From NCBI RefSeq assembly GCF_024199985.1, contig NZ_JANARS010000015.1:1-53450 (forward strand): a DNA stretch of 53,450 nucleotides, in the 5' to 3' direction. The stretch comes from Nocardioides pinisoli. GTDB lineage: Bacteria > Actinomycetota > Actinomycetes > Propionibacteriales > Nocardioidaceae. Shown one piece after another: positions 36,998 to 44,952 of this stretch. Position numbers and translations under genes: made by a program. Each line of letters begins with the position of its first letter. Position 1 is the first letter of the stretch. The notes beneath the pieces are model-generated. The model saw nothing but the letters and a program-made list of their open reading frames with translations, ran no database searches and was not told the DNA's origin.

Positions 36998-38596
36998 ATG
37001 AAGCACAGCAACAAGGGGCGCGCGGACACCGGCGCCATCGTCATGTCGACGGCCGTGCTGGCGGCCGTGGTGCTGGTGACCGGCCTCGCCGTGGGCGCGG
37101 GCGCCACCTGGTTCGCGCTCTCGCGCGACGACGGCGAGGCGTCGTCGTCCGACGGGTGCGCCGACTTCCGCAGCGTCGACGTCGCGGTCGCCCCGGAGAT
37201 GTACGGCGTCGTGGTGGCCGCCCTCGCGGACGTCACGCCCGACTGCGTGCAGGTCGACCCGGCGATGCGGTCAGGCATGGAGGTCTCCCGCGGCGCGTCC
37301 ATGGGCGGCGCGCTGCCCGACGTCTGGATCCCGGAGGCGCACTTCGTCGCCACCGAAGCCTTCCTCGGCAGCGCGGCCCGGCCGCGGCTGCTGGCGCAGA
37401 GCCTGGCCACCACGCCCGTCCTGCTCGTGGGAGGTGCCGCAGCCAGGCAGTTCCCGTCGTGGGGCGAGGCCGAGGCCTCCGGACTGGTCACGTCGCCGGA
37501 TCCCGAGTCGTCGACCGTGGGGGCGCTGGCGCTCACGGCGCCGGAGGCGGAGGCCGGCATGGTGGGCCGGACCAGGGAGGAGGCCCGCCAGCTGATGGTC
37601 CCCTTCGCGCAGGCGCAGAGTGCTCGCACCGTCAGTGGCCTGGACACGAACGTGCGTCCCGCCATGTTCGTGCGCCGCTCGCCGCGCCTCGTCGTGACCA
37701 CCGAGCAGCAGCTGCAGACGGACGACGGACGTCCCGACCTCCGCGACCTGACCCCCGACGTGGGTGCGCCGGTCCTCGACTTCCCGCTCATGGTGAGCCG
37801 CGACGCCGCGCCGGGCTCCCGGGCGCTCGCGCGGGCGCTCGCCGACCACCTCCGCAGCGAGGAGGGACGGTCGCTGATCGCCGCCGAAGGGCTCCGCGTG
37901 CCGGACGGGGCGGGCGGGGCCACGTTGGCGCCGCCCTCGGCGAAGGCGATCGCCGAGGCGGTCTTCTCGTGGAGCGTGCTCAGCGTGCCGTCGGCGATGC
38001 TCGCCGTCGTCGACGCGTCCGGCTCCATGGACGCGGAGACCGGCACCGGCTCGCGCATGGACCTGCTGGCCGACGCGGCGCGGATCGGACTGGGCTTCCT
38101 CCCCGACCACGCCCGGGTGGGCCTGTGGATCTTCTCGATCGACAAGGGAGGTCCTGGCCAGGACTGGCGCGAGCTCGAGCCGATCCGCCGCCTCGACGAC
38201 CTGCGCTTCGGCCGCACCCAGCGCTACGCGCTGCGGGAGCGCGCCGCCGAGCTGCCCGCCCTGACCGATGGCGGGACCGGCCTGTACGACACGGCGCTGG
38301 CGGCCTACCGGGAGGCGCTGCGCAACTACCGGCCGCAGTACTCCAACTCGGTCGTCCTGATGACCGACGGCCGCAACGAGGACCCCGGTTCGATCAGCCT
38401 CGAGCAGCTGCTGCAGCGACTCGAGGAGCTGCGCGACCCCGACAAGCCGGTGCGGATGGTGGGCATCGCGATCAGCGGCGACGCCGACATCGCCGCCCTG
38501 CGCCGGATGGCGCAGGTGACCGGCGGTGAGGCCTACCTCGCGGCCGAGCCCGAGGACATCCTGGGGGTGTTCGCGCAGGCCGTGCTGTCGCGGTGA
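36998..38596 (+). CDS. Membrane-anchored substrate-binding + VWA protein 1
   Basis: This 532-aa protein has one N-terminal membrane anchor (about 13-40), an extracellular periplasmic-binding-like region (about 52-320; 'GGALPDVWIPEAHF' resembles the hinge of type II solute-binding proteins) and a C-terminal von Willebrand A domain (335-530). A complete MIDAS metal site is seen: Asp339-x-Ser341-x-Ser343 in 'VVDASGSMD', Thr427 in 'GGTGLYDT' and Asp457 in 'LMTDGRNE'. Such fusions occur in many actinobacteria, but their role is not established. A paralogue lies at 40877-42544. The start is ATG 36998 with GGGGAG upstream; TACCTT about 20 nt earlier may be its -10. Confidence 0.78.
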   Translation: MKHSNKGRADTGAIVMSTAVLAAVVLVTGLAVGAGATWFALSRDDGEASSSDGCADFRSVDVAVAPEMYGVVVAALADVTPDCVQVDPAMRSGMEVSRGASMGGALPDVWIPEAHFVATEAFLGSAARPRLLAQSLATTPVLLVGGAAARQFPSWGEAEASGLVTSPDPESSTVGALALTAPEAEAGMVGRTREEARQLMVPFAQAQSARTVSGLDTNVRPAMFVRRSPRLVVTTEQQLQTDDGRPDLRDLTPDVGAPVLDFPLMVSRDAAPGSRALARALADHLRSEEGRSLIAAEGLRVPDGAGGATLAPPSAKAIAEAVFSWSVLSVPSAMLAVVDASGSMDAETGTGSRMDLLADAARIGLGFLPDHARVGLWIFSIDKGGPGQDWRELEPIRRLDDLRFGRTQRYALRERAAELPALTDGGTGLYDTALAAYREALRNYRPQYSNSVVLMTDGRNEDPGSISLEQLLQRLEELRDPDKPVRMVGIAISGDADIAALRRMAQVTGGEAYLAAEPEDILGVFAQAVLSR

Positions 38597-38599
38597 GGC

Positions 38600-39052
38600 T
38601 CAGGCCAGGAGCAGCACGACGTGGGCGGCCACGCAGGCCGGCTTGTCGTGGCCCTCGATCTCGACGGTGTGCTCGACGACGAGCTGCTTGCCGGCGGGCA
38701 GGTCGCGGACCTCGCCGAAGCGCACGTTCGAGCGCAGCCGGCTGTCGACCGGCACCGGGCTGGGGAAGCGCACCTTGTCGAGCCCGTAGTTGAGCCGGGC
38801 GCCGGGAGTCTCGAGCCGGAAGACCTGTGAGGCGAAGTGCGGCAGCAGGCTCAGGGTGAGGAACCCGTGGGCGATGGTGGTGCCGAAGGGGCCCGCGCCC
38901 GCCTTCTCGACGTCGACGTGGATCCACTGGTGGTCGAGGGTGGCGTCGGCGAAGGCGTCGATCCGGGCCTGGTCGACGACGAGCCACTCGCTGGTGCCGA
39001 TCTCGGACCCGGAGGCGGCGGCGACCTCGTCGAGCGTGGTGAAGGTGCGCAT
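38600..39052 (-). CDS. MaoC-like dehydratase
   Basis: This 150-aa hot-dog fold protein of the MaoC/R-specific enoyl-CoA hydratase type adds water to enoyl-CoA or enoyl-ACP. The hydratase motif is 'GPFGTTIAHGFLTLSLLP', with Asp in 'ATLDHQWIH' and His in 'AHGFLT' as the catalytic pair. It is complete as a single domain. I choose ATG 39052 rather than 39064 because TATGTT ends 7 nt before it on the minus strand, matching the leaderless habit of this genome; four more residues are possible. It is convergent with VWA gene 1 (3-bp gap) and divergent from add. Its pathway is unknown. Confidence 0.83.
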   Translation of the reverse strand: MRTFTTLDEVAAASGSEIGTSEWLVVDQARIDAFADATLDHQWIHVDVEKAGAGPFGTTIAHGFLTLSLLPHFASQVFRLETPGARLNYGLDKVRFPSPVPVDSRLRSNVRFGEVRDLPAGKQLVVEHTVEIEGHDKPACVAAHVVLLLA

Positions 39053-39101
39053 GCGCACGAACATAGTGCTTCACCGTGGCGGGCCCTGATTGGATGTGCC
39101 G

Positions 39102-40178
39102 ATGAGCACTCCCACCCGCGACCAGGTGCAGGCCGCCCCGAAGGTCCTGCTGCACGACCACCTCGACGGCGGGCTGCGCCCGCAGACGATCGTCGAGCTC
39201 GCCGCCGACGCCGGCCACGAGCTGCCGGCCGCCGACGCGGAGTCGCTCGGACGCTGGTTCGCCGAGTCGGCCGACTCGGGCTCGCTGGTCCGCTACCTCG
39301 AGACCTTCGACCACACCGTCGCGGTGATGCAGAGCGGCCCGGCGATCGCCCGCGTCGCCCGCGAGTGCGTGGAGGACCTCGCCGCCGACGGCGTCGTCTA
39401 CGCCGAGGTGCGCTACGCCCCGGAGCAGCACGTCACCGGCGGGCTGACGCTCGACGAGGTCGTCGCCGCGGTCCAGGAGGGCTTCGACGCCGGCATGGCG
39501 GCCAGCGGCGGCCGGATCGTCGTACGACAGCTGCTGACCGCGATGCGGCACCAGGCGCGGTCGATGGAGATCGCCGAGCTCGCGATCGCCTGGCGCGACC
39601 GGGGCGTCGCGGGCTTCGACATCGCCGGCGCGGAGGCCGGCTTCCCGCCCACCCGCCACCTCGACGCCTTCGAGTACCTCCAGCGCGAGAACGCCCACTT
39701 CACGATCCACGCCGGCGAGGCCTTCGGCCTGCCGTCGATCTGGGAGGCCATCCAGTGGTGCGGCGCCGACCGGCTCGGCCACGGCGTGCGGATCATCGAC
39801 GACATCACCGTCCACGACGACGGCTCCGTGGAGCTGGGCCGGCTCGCGGCCTACGTCCGCGACAAGCGCATCCCGCTCGAGATGTGCCCGAGCTCCAACA
39901 TCCAGACCGGGGCCGCGGAGTCGTTCGCGGAGCACCCGATCGGGCTGCTGACCGACCTGCGCTTCCGGGTCACCGTCAACACCGACAACCGCCTGATGAG
40001 CGGCACGTCGATGACGCAGGAGATGTTCGGCCTCGTCGAGGCGTTCGGCTACACGCTCCAGGACCTGCGCTGGTTCACGATCAACGCCATGAAGTCGGCG
40101 TTCCTGCCCTTCGACGAGCGCCTCGCGATCATCGACGACGTCGTCAAGCCGGGCTACGCGGCGCTCATCGTCGACTAG
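39102..40178 (+). CDS. add: Adenosine deaminase
   Basis: This 358-aa TIM-barrel metalloenzyme converts adenosine and deoxyadenosine to inosine and deoxyinosine. Zinc ligands are His18 and His20 in 'LLHDHLDGGLRP', a His in 'TIHAGEAFG' (whose Glu is the proton donor) and the Asp in 'VNTDNRLMS'. 'CGADRLGHGVRI' holds the catalytic His. 'EMCPSSNIQTGA' is the conserved substrate-side block. The ATG at 39102 is preferred over TTG 39090 because TTGGAT lies exactly 6 nt before the ATG, though this is a poor -10. The 3' end overlaps the convergent kinase gene by 14 bp. It belongs to the local nucleoside catabolism set. Confidence 0.94.
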   Translation: MSTPTRDQVQAAPKVLLHDHLDGGLRPQTIVELAADAGHELPAADAESLGRWFAESADSGSLVRYLETFDHTVAVMQSGPAIARVARECVEDLAADGVVYAEVRYAPEQHVTGGLTLDEVVAAVQEGFDAGMAASGGRIVVRQLLTAMRHQARSMEIAELAIAWRDRGVAGFDIAGAEAGFPPTRHLDAFEYLQRENAHFTIHAGEAFGLPSIWEAIQWCGADRLGHGVRIIDDITVHDDGSVELGRLAAYVRDKRIPLEMCPSSNIQTGAAESFAEHPIGLLTDLRFRVTVNTDNRLMSGTSMTQEMFGLVEAFGYTLQDLRWFTINAMKSAFLPFDERLAIIDDVVKPGYAALIVD

Positions 40179-40779
40179 CGGCGCCGGTGCCGGCGGTCAG
40201 CTCGGCGTAGGCCTGGTCGCCCGTCGCCCGGCGGCACCCCTGCCGCACGGCGTGCGCGACGACCCGCTGCTGGGCGCGCATGAGCGCGAGCCCGCGGCGC
40301 AGGAGCACCAGCGGGGGCTTGCGGTGCTCGCGCAGGTCGCGGGTGAGGCGGCGCCAGAACGTCAGGAGCGGGTGCTGGGTGATGCAGTAGGCAGCGGCGA
40401 GGATGCCCTCGTCGCGGCAGGCGGCCACCACGTCCGGGGCGAAGATGCCCTCCGCGACGAAGCGGGTGGCGCCGGCGAGGTCCACGGTGTGCGAGCCGCA
40501 CCGGCCGTTGCGGGCGATCTCGTAGACCGGCACCTCGCTGCGACCGGTGGCGCACAGCTCCCGCAGCGCGGCGAGCGCGTCGGCCTCGTGCCATGAGTCC
40601 GGGTGGTCCCAGTCGACGAGCCCGGCGTTGGCGCCGGAGGTGATGCGGGGGAGCGAGGGGTCGTCGCCGTCCTTGTAGAAGTCGTCGAGACGCAGGACGG
40701 GGAGTCCGAGGCGCTCGGCGAGCCGGGACTTCCCGGCGCCGCTGGGGCCGGCCAGGACGACCACCTGGGCAGTGCTCAT
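40165..40779 (-). CDS. Uridine kinase-like P-loop protein
   Basis: This 204-aa P-loop NTPase has Walker A 'GPSGAGKSRLAERLG' (residues 11-18 for the loop). 'VLRLDDFYKDGDDPSLP' has the Asp-Asp-Phe-Tyr arrangement of uridine kinases, and 'DWDHPDSWH' matches the D-x-P substrate block of that family. It is therefore likely to phosphorylate uridine/cytidine or a similar nucleoside, fitting the neighbouring genes. The C-terminal third is Arg-rich and less conserved, so another small-molecule kinase is possible. The ATG at 40779 is the natural start. It is convergent with add and divergent from VWA gene 2. Confidence 0.78.
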   Translation of the reverse strand: MSTAQVVVLAGPSGAGKSRLAERLGLPVLRLDDFYKDGDDPSLPRITSGANAGLVDWDHPDSWHEADALAALRELCATGRSEVPVYEIARNGRCGSHTVDLAGATRFVAEGIFAPDVVAACRDEGILAAAYCITQHPLLTFWRRLTRDLREHRKPPLVLLRRGLALMRAQQRVVAHAVRQGCRRATGDQAYAELTAGTGAASRR

Positions 40780-40876
40780 TTGTTACGGACTCATTTCGTC
40801 GTTCGGCCACGGGGGGTAAAGGCTGGACATTAGTCTCGCCCAGACCCCCGATCGACACCTCTGTGGGAGGACCTTC

Positions 40877-42544
40877 ATGAGTCTCGACGACTCGACCGCG
40901 CCCGAGACCGCGGACACCTCCGGCGGCCCCGGAGGTCGCCCCGCCAAGACCTTCGTGCTGGGCGGGCTCGCGCTCGCGCTCGTCGTCGGCCTCGTCGGCT
41001 TCTTCACGGTGCGCGGCGCCAGCGGCGAGCCCGAGAGCGCCGACTGCGTCACCGAGGTGGTCACGCTGACCACCGCCCCGGTGATGGAGGACCTGGTCAA
41101 GCAGGCCGTCAAGGACGTCAACCAGGACGAGCCCTGCATCGACATCCAGGTCACCGCCGGCACCGTGAAGGACGTCGTCGCGCTCCTCAGCGACCCTAAC
41201 GCCGAGCTCCCCGAGATCTGGATCCCGGACAGCCCGACCTGGAAGGGCCAGCTCACCAGCGCCGGCTGGAGCGGCACGCCGATCGCCGAGGTGCTCGCCC
41301 AGACGCCCGTCGGCCTCATCGGCGGCCCCGCGGCCAAGGCCCCGGCGTCCTGGTCGGCCGTGCTCGACGGCGGCAGCCTGGCGATGGCCGACCCGAGCGC
41401 CGAGGGTGCCTCCGCGCTCGCGCTGCTCGCGCCATACGCCGAGATGAAGAAGACGGGTGAGACCGCCCTGACCATCGAGGAGAAGACCGTCCCGGTCGCC
41501 CAGACCTACGGCGAGCGCGCCGTGGCCGGCAGCGCCAACGAGACCGACCTCTCCACCATCACCGCCTCCAGCACCCAGCTGGTCCCCGCGACCGAGAAGG
41601 CCTACCTGGCCGCGCGCCGCAGCAACGACCAGCTCACCCTGGTGGCGCCGCGGACCGGCGTGCCGATGCTGCAGTACCCGCTGATCGACGTGAACCGCGG
41701 CACCAAGGACATCCTGTCCACCGGTGGCGACCTCTCGTCCCGCGTGGGCCGCGCCTTGGGTCGCTGGTTCGCCTCGAGCGCCGGCGTCGAGGCCATCGCG
41801 GCCGCCGAGCTGCGCGGTCCCGAGGGTGCCCCGCTGCCCAACGACATCGGTCTCGGCAGCGCCCAGGTGCTCCCCAAGGTGCCGCAGAAGACCACCGACG
41901 ACGCGCTGCGCCAGTGGCGCGTGCTGTCGGTGCCCTCCAGCATCCTCGCGGTCGTCGACCTGTCCGGCTCCATGAAGATGGCCATCGGCGACACCACCCG
42001 CATCGGGCTGGCGGTGACCGCCTCCCAGGTGGCGCTCGACGCCTTCCCGGCGCAGGCACGCATCGGCATCTGGGGCTTCTCCAAGAACCGCGGCGAGAAC
42101 GGTGCGTCCTACGCCGAGTACTCGCCCCTCGAGCGGCTCGACGCCCCGGGCGCCGACGGTAGGACCCACGGTGACGAGGTCCGGACCGAGGCCAGCGCTC
42201 TCCCGGGCAAGGTGCGCGGCGGCACCGGCGTCATGGACACCACCCTGGCTGCCTACAAGCACGCCCAGGAGATGTGGGACCCGGCGTGGTTCAACTCCGT
42301 GGTGATCATGACCGACGGCGCCAGCGACGACTCGAGCTCGCTCTCGCTGGACTCGCTCGTCAACCAGCTCAAGTCGCTGCGCGACCCCGCCAAGCCGGTC
42401 AAGGTGATCATCATCGGCATCTCGCAGGACGCCGACACCGGTGAGCTCGAGCAGATCGCGGCCGCGACCGGTGGCCAGAACTACCTCGTGAACAACCCCA
42501 ACGAGATCCTCGGCGTGCTGGCCTCGGCCCTGCTCAACCGCTGA
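40877..42544 (+). CDS. Membrane-anchored substrate-binding + VWA protein 2
   Basis: This 555-aa paralogue of the protein at 36998-38596 has the same order: a short cytoplasmic start, one membrane anchor ('TFVLGGLALALVVGLVGFF'), a binding-protein-like domain ('LPEIWIPDSPTW', 'VGLIGGPAAKAPASW') and a VWA domain with MIDAS Asp361-x-Ser363-x-Ser365 ('VVDLSGSMK'), 'GGTGVMDTT' and 'IMTDGASDD'. The shared 'LSVPSSILAVVDLSGSM' against 'LSVPSAMLAVVDASGSM' and 'ILGVLASALLNR' against 'ILGVFAQAVLSR' show homology but clear divergence. The ATG at 40877 has GGAGG 6-7 nt upstream, and TAGTCT near 40832 is a likely -10. A large palindrome follows the stop. Confidence 0.78.
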   Translation: MSLDDSTAPETADTSGGPGGRPAKTFVLGGLALALVVGLVGFFTVRGASGEPESADCVTEVVTLTTAPVMEDLVKQAVKDVNQDEPCIDIQVTAGTVKDVVALLSDPNAELPEIWIPDSPTWKGQLTSAGWSGTPIAEVLAQTPVGLIGGPAAKAPASWSAVLDGGSLAMADPSAEGASALALLAPYAEMKKTGETALTIEEKTVPVAQTYGERAVAGSANETDLSTITASSTQLVPATEKAYLAARRSNDQLTLVAPRTGVPMLQYPLIDVNRGTKDILSTGGDLSSRVGRALGRWFASSAGVEAIAAAELRGPEGAPLPNDIGLGSAQVLPKVPQKTTDDALRQWRVLSVPSSILAVVDLSGSMKMAIGDTTRIGLAVTASQVALDAFPAQARIGIWGFSKNRGENGASYAEYSPLERLDAPGADGRTHGDEVRTEASALPGKVRGGTGVMDTTLAAYKHAQEMWDPAWFNSVVIMTDGASDDSSSLSLDSLVNQLKSLRDPAKPVKVIIIGISQDADTGELEQIAAATGGQNYLVNNPNEILGVLASALLNR

Positions 42545-42646
42545 CGAGTCGGCGCGAGCCGACACGCACACGACGTCGAGTCGGCGCATCCTGACCACAG
42601 GATGCGCCGACTCGATGTCTTTCGTGCGTGATGACGTGCCGACTCG
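42545..42646. terminator. Nested palindrome filling the convergent gap
   Basis: The core is a perfect 18-bp stem (42576-42593 with 42598-42615) around an ACCA loop. Outside it CACGCAC (42563-42569) pairs with GTGCGTG (42624-42630), and CGAGTCGGC (42545-42553) pairs with GCCGACTCG (42638-42646). GTCGGC-GCGA-GCCGAC (42548-42563) can form a separate GNRA hairpin. The element starts directly after the VWA stop codon and ends 6 bp before the convergent gene's stop codon, so it should terminate both. Confidence 0.8.
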
Positions 42647-42652
42647 ACGCCC

Positions 42653-43513
42653 TCAGACGCCGATCGGGTGCCAGACCGTCTTGGTCTCGAGGAACTGCGT
42701 CATCCGGTCCAGCCCGGGCTCGGCGAGCCAGTCCGTGTCAGGGGAGGGGCGGCGTACGCGCTTGAGGTTGTCGGCCGCGGCCACCTCCAGCTCGGCGGCG
42801 AGCTCGACGTCCTCGACGCCGGTCAGGTCGATGCCGTTGACGTCCATGTGCGAAGCGAGCCACGGGGCGATCTCGGCCTGCGAGCCGGTGAGCACGTTGA
42901 CGACGCCGCCGGGGAGGTCGCTGGTGGCCATGACCTCGCCGAGGGTGATCGCGGTCAGCGGGTTGTCCTCGCTGGCGATGACGACGACGGTGTTGCCCGT
43001 GACGATCAGCGGCGCGACGACGCTGACGAGGCCGAGCAGGGGGCCGCGCGGAGCGACGACCGCGATGACGCCGCTGGGCTCCGGGGTCGACAGGTTGAAG
43101 AACGGGCCGGCGACCGGGTTGGCGTTGCCGACGACCTGGGTGATCTTGTCGGCCCAGCCGGCGTACCAGACGAGGCGGTCGATCGCGGCGTCGACGGCGG
43201 CGCGGGCCCTGGCCGGGCTGACGCCCTCCGAGGCGCGGATCTCGGCCTCGAACTGCTCGCGACGGCCCTCGAGGACCTCGGCGATGCGGTAGACGACCTG
43301 GGCGCGGTTGTACGCCGTCCTGCCGGACCAGCCGCCGAACGCGGCGCGGGCGGCGACGACCGCGTCGCGGGCGTCCTTGCGTGAGGCCTGCGCGGCATTG
43401 GCGAGCAGCTTGCCCTTGGCGTCGTTGACGACGTAGGAGCGCCCCGACTCCGAGCGGGGGAACTGCCCGCCGATGTAGAGCTTGTAGGTCTTGCGCACGT
43501 CGATGCGGGACAT
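42653..43513 (-). CDS. Catalytic-domain-less aldehyde dehydrogenase homologue
   Basis: This 286-aa ALDH-family protein keeps the N-terminal NAD-binding half ('YKLYIGGQFPRSESGRSYVV', 'VVAARAAFGGWSGRTAYNR', 'TGNTVVVIASE', 'DLPGGVVNVLTGS') and ends with a tail resembling the ALDH oligomerisation arm ('FLETKTVWHPIG'). The whole catalytic domain is absent: no ELGGK glutamate and no active-site Cys. The usual PWNFP is 'APRGPLL', and the LKPAE lysine is replaced in 'IASED'. It should be inactive alone. The ATG at 43513 overlaps the upstream ALDH stop (TGATG). The layout resembles ALDH16, whose second domain is similarly degenerate, here as a separate protein. The intact reading frame argues against a pseudogene. 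Confidence 0.8.
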   Translation of the reverse strand: MSRIDVRKTYKLYIGGQFPRSESGRSYVVNDAKGKLLANAAQASRKDARDAVVAARAAFGGWSGRTAYNRAQVVYRIAEVLEGRREQFEAEIRASEGVSPARARAAVDAAIDRLVWYAGWADKITQVVGNANPVAGPFFNLSTPEPSGVIAVVAPRGPLLGLVSVVAPLIVTGNTVVVIASEDNPLTAITLGEVMATSDLPGGVVNVLTGSQAEIAPWLASHMDVNGIDLTGVEDVELAAELEVAAADNLKRVRRPSPDTDWLAEPGLDRMTQFLETKTVWHPIGV

Positions 43514-44943
43514 CAGCTGGCCTCTCCCTTGAGGTATCCCTCGAGCCCGTGGCGACCGCCCTCGCGGCCGTAGCCGGACTCCTTGTAGCCGCCGAACGGC
43601 GAGGTCGGGTCGAACTTGTTGAACGTGTTGGCCCAGACCACGCCCGCGCGCAGGCGGTTGGCCATGGACAGGATCCGCGAGCCCTTGTCGGTCCACACTC
43701 CGGCGGACAGGCCGAACGGGGTGTTGTTGGCCTTCTCGACCGCCTCCGACGGTGTGCGGAAGGTCAGCACGGACAGGACGGGGCCGAAGATCTCCTCGCG
43801 GGCGATCCGGTGGGCCTGCGAGACGCCGGTGAAGATCGTCGGCGGGAACCAGAAGCCCTTGGTGGGCAGGTCGCAGGCGACCTCCCAGCGCTCGGCGCCC
43901 TCGGCGTCACCCACCTCGGAGAGCTCGCGGATGCGCTTCAGCTGCTCGCCGGAGTTGATGGCGCCCACGTCGGTGTTCTTGTCGAGCGGGTCGCCCATGC
44001 GCAGCGTCGACATGCGGCGCTTGAGCCGCTCGAGCACCTCGTCGGCCACCGACTCCTGCACGAGCAGGCGCGAGCCCGCGCAGCAGACGTGGCCCTGGTT
44101 GAAGAAGATGCCGTCGACGATGCCCTCGACGGCCTGGTCGATCGGGGCGTCGTCGAAGACGATGTTGGCGGCCTTGCCGCCGAGCTCGAGGGTGACCTTC
44201 TTCTCGCTGCCGGCGACCGCGCGGGCGATCGCCTTGCCGACCTCGGTGGAGCCGGTGAAGGCCACCTTGTCGACGTCGGGGTGCGACACGATGGCGCGCC
44301 CGGTGTCACCGGCGCCGGTGACGATGTTGACGACGCCTGGCGGAAGGTCGGCCTGCTGGCAGATCTCGGCGAACAGCAGCGCGGTCAGCGGAGTGGTCTC
44401 CGCGGGCTTCAGCACGACGGTGTTGCCGCAGGCCAGGGCCGGGGCGATCTTCCACGCCAGCATGAGCAGCGGGAAGTTCCACGGGATGACCTGGCCGGCG
44501 ACGCCGAGCGGGGTCTCGCCGTAGCCGGAGTACTTCAGCTTGTCGGCCCAGCCCGCGTAGTAGAAGAAGTGGGCGGCGACGATCGGCACGTCGACGTCGC
44601 GCGACTCCTTGATCGGCTTGCCGTTGTCGATCGACTCCAGGACGGCGAGCTCGCGGCCGCGCTCCTGGATGATCCGGGCGATCCGGTAGAGGTACTTGGC
44701 GCGCTCGGCGCCGGACATCCGCGACCAGACGCGGGTGTAGGCGCGGCGGGCGGCCTTGACGGCCTCGTCGACGTCGGCGTCGCTGGCCTCGGCGACCTCG
44801 GCCAGCACCTCCTCGGTGGCGGGGTTGACCGTCTTGAACGACGTGCCGGTGCCGTCGACGAACTCGCCGTTGATGAACAGGCCGTAGGACGGCTTGATGT
44901 CGACGATGGCGCGTGACTCGGGTGCGGGGGCGTACTCGAACAT
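43513..44943 (-). CDS. Aldehyde dehydrogenase (ALDH16 catalytic half-like)
   Basis: This 476-aa NAD(P)-dependent aldehyde dehydrogenase likely oxidises acetaldehyde from DeoC, or a related aldehyde. Catalytic residues are visible: Asn156 in 'IPWNFPLL', Lys179 in 'VLKPAETT', Glu254 in 'TLELGGKAANIV' and the nucleophile Cys287 in 'NQGHVCCAGSR'. 'EEIFGPVLSVLTF' and 'FGGYKESGYGREGG' are the usual late motifs. The ATG at 44943 has GAGGT 7 nt upstream. It lies 9 bp after deoC and overlaps the short ALDH homologue by one base, so the three form an operon. The ALDH16 kinship is my inference from the paired architecture. Confidence 0.91.
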   Translation of the reverse strand: MFEYAPAPESRAIVDIKPSYGLFINGEFVDGTGTSFKTVNPATEEVLAEVAEASDADVDEAVKAARRAYTRVWSRMSGAERAKYLYRIARIIQERGRELAVLESIDNGKPIKESRDVDVPIVAAHFFYYAGWADKLKYSGYGETPLGVAGQVIPWNFPLLMLAWKIAPALACGNTVVLKPAETTPLTALLFAEICQQADLPPGVVNIVTGAGDTGRAIVSHPDVDKVAFTGSTEVGKAIARAVAGSEKKVTLELGGKAANIVFDDAPIDQAVEGIVDGIFFNQGHVCCAGSRLLVQESVADEVLERLKRRMSTLRMGDPLDKNTDVGAINSGEQLKRIRELSEVGDAEGAERWEVACDLPTKGFWFPPTIFTGVSQAHRIAREEIFGPVLSVLTFRTPSEAVEKANNTPFGLSAGVWTDKGSRILSMANRLRAGVVWANTFNKFDPTSPFGGYKESGYGREGGRHGLEGYLKGEAS

Positions 44944-44952
44944 GGTGGGACC

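Noticed and set aside
42653..43513. Short ALDH homologue as a simple pseudogene
   Set aside because: The frame is intact, the start overlaps the upstream stop, and a C-terminal tail resembling the oligomerisation arm is retained. This fits a specific pseudo-enzyme better than decay.
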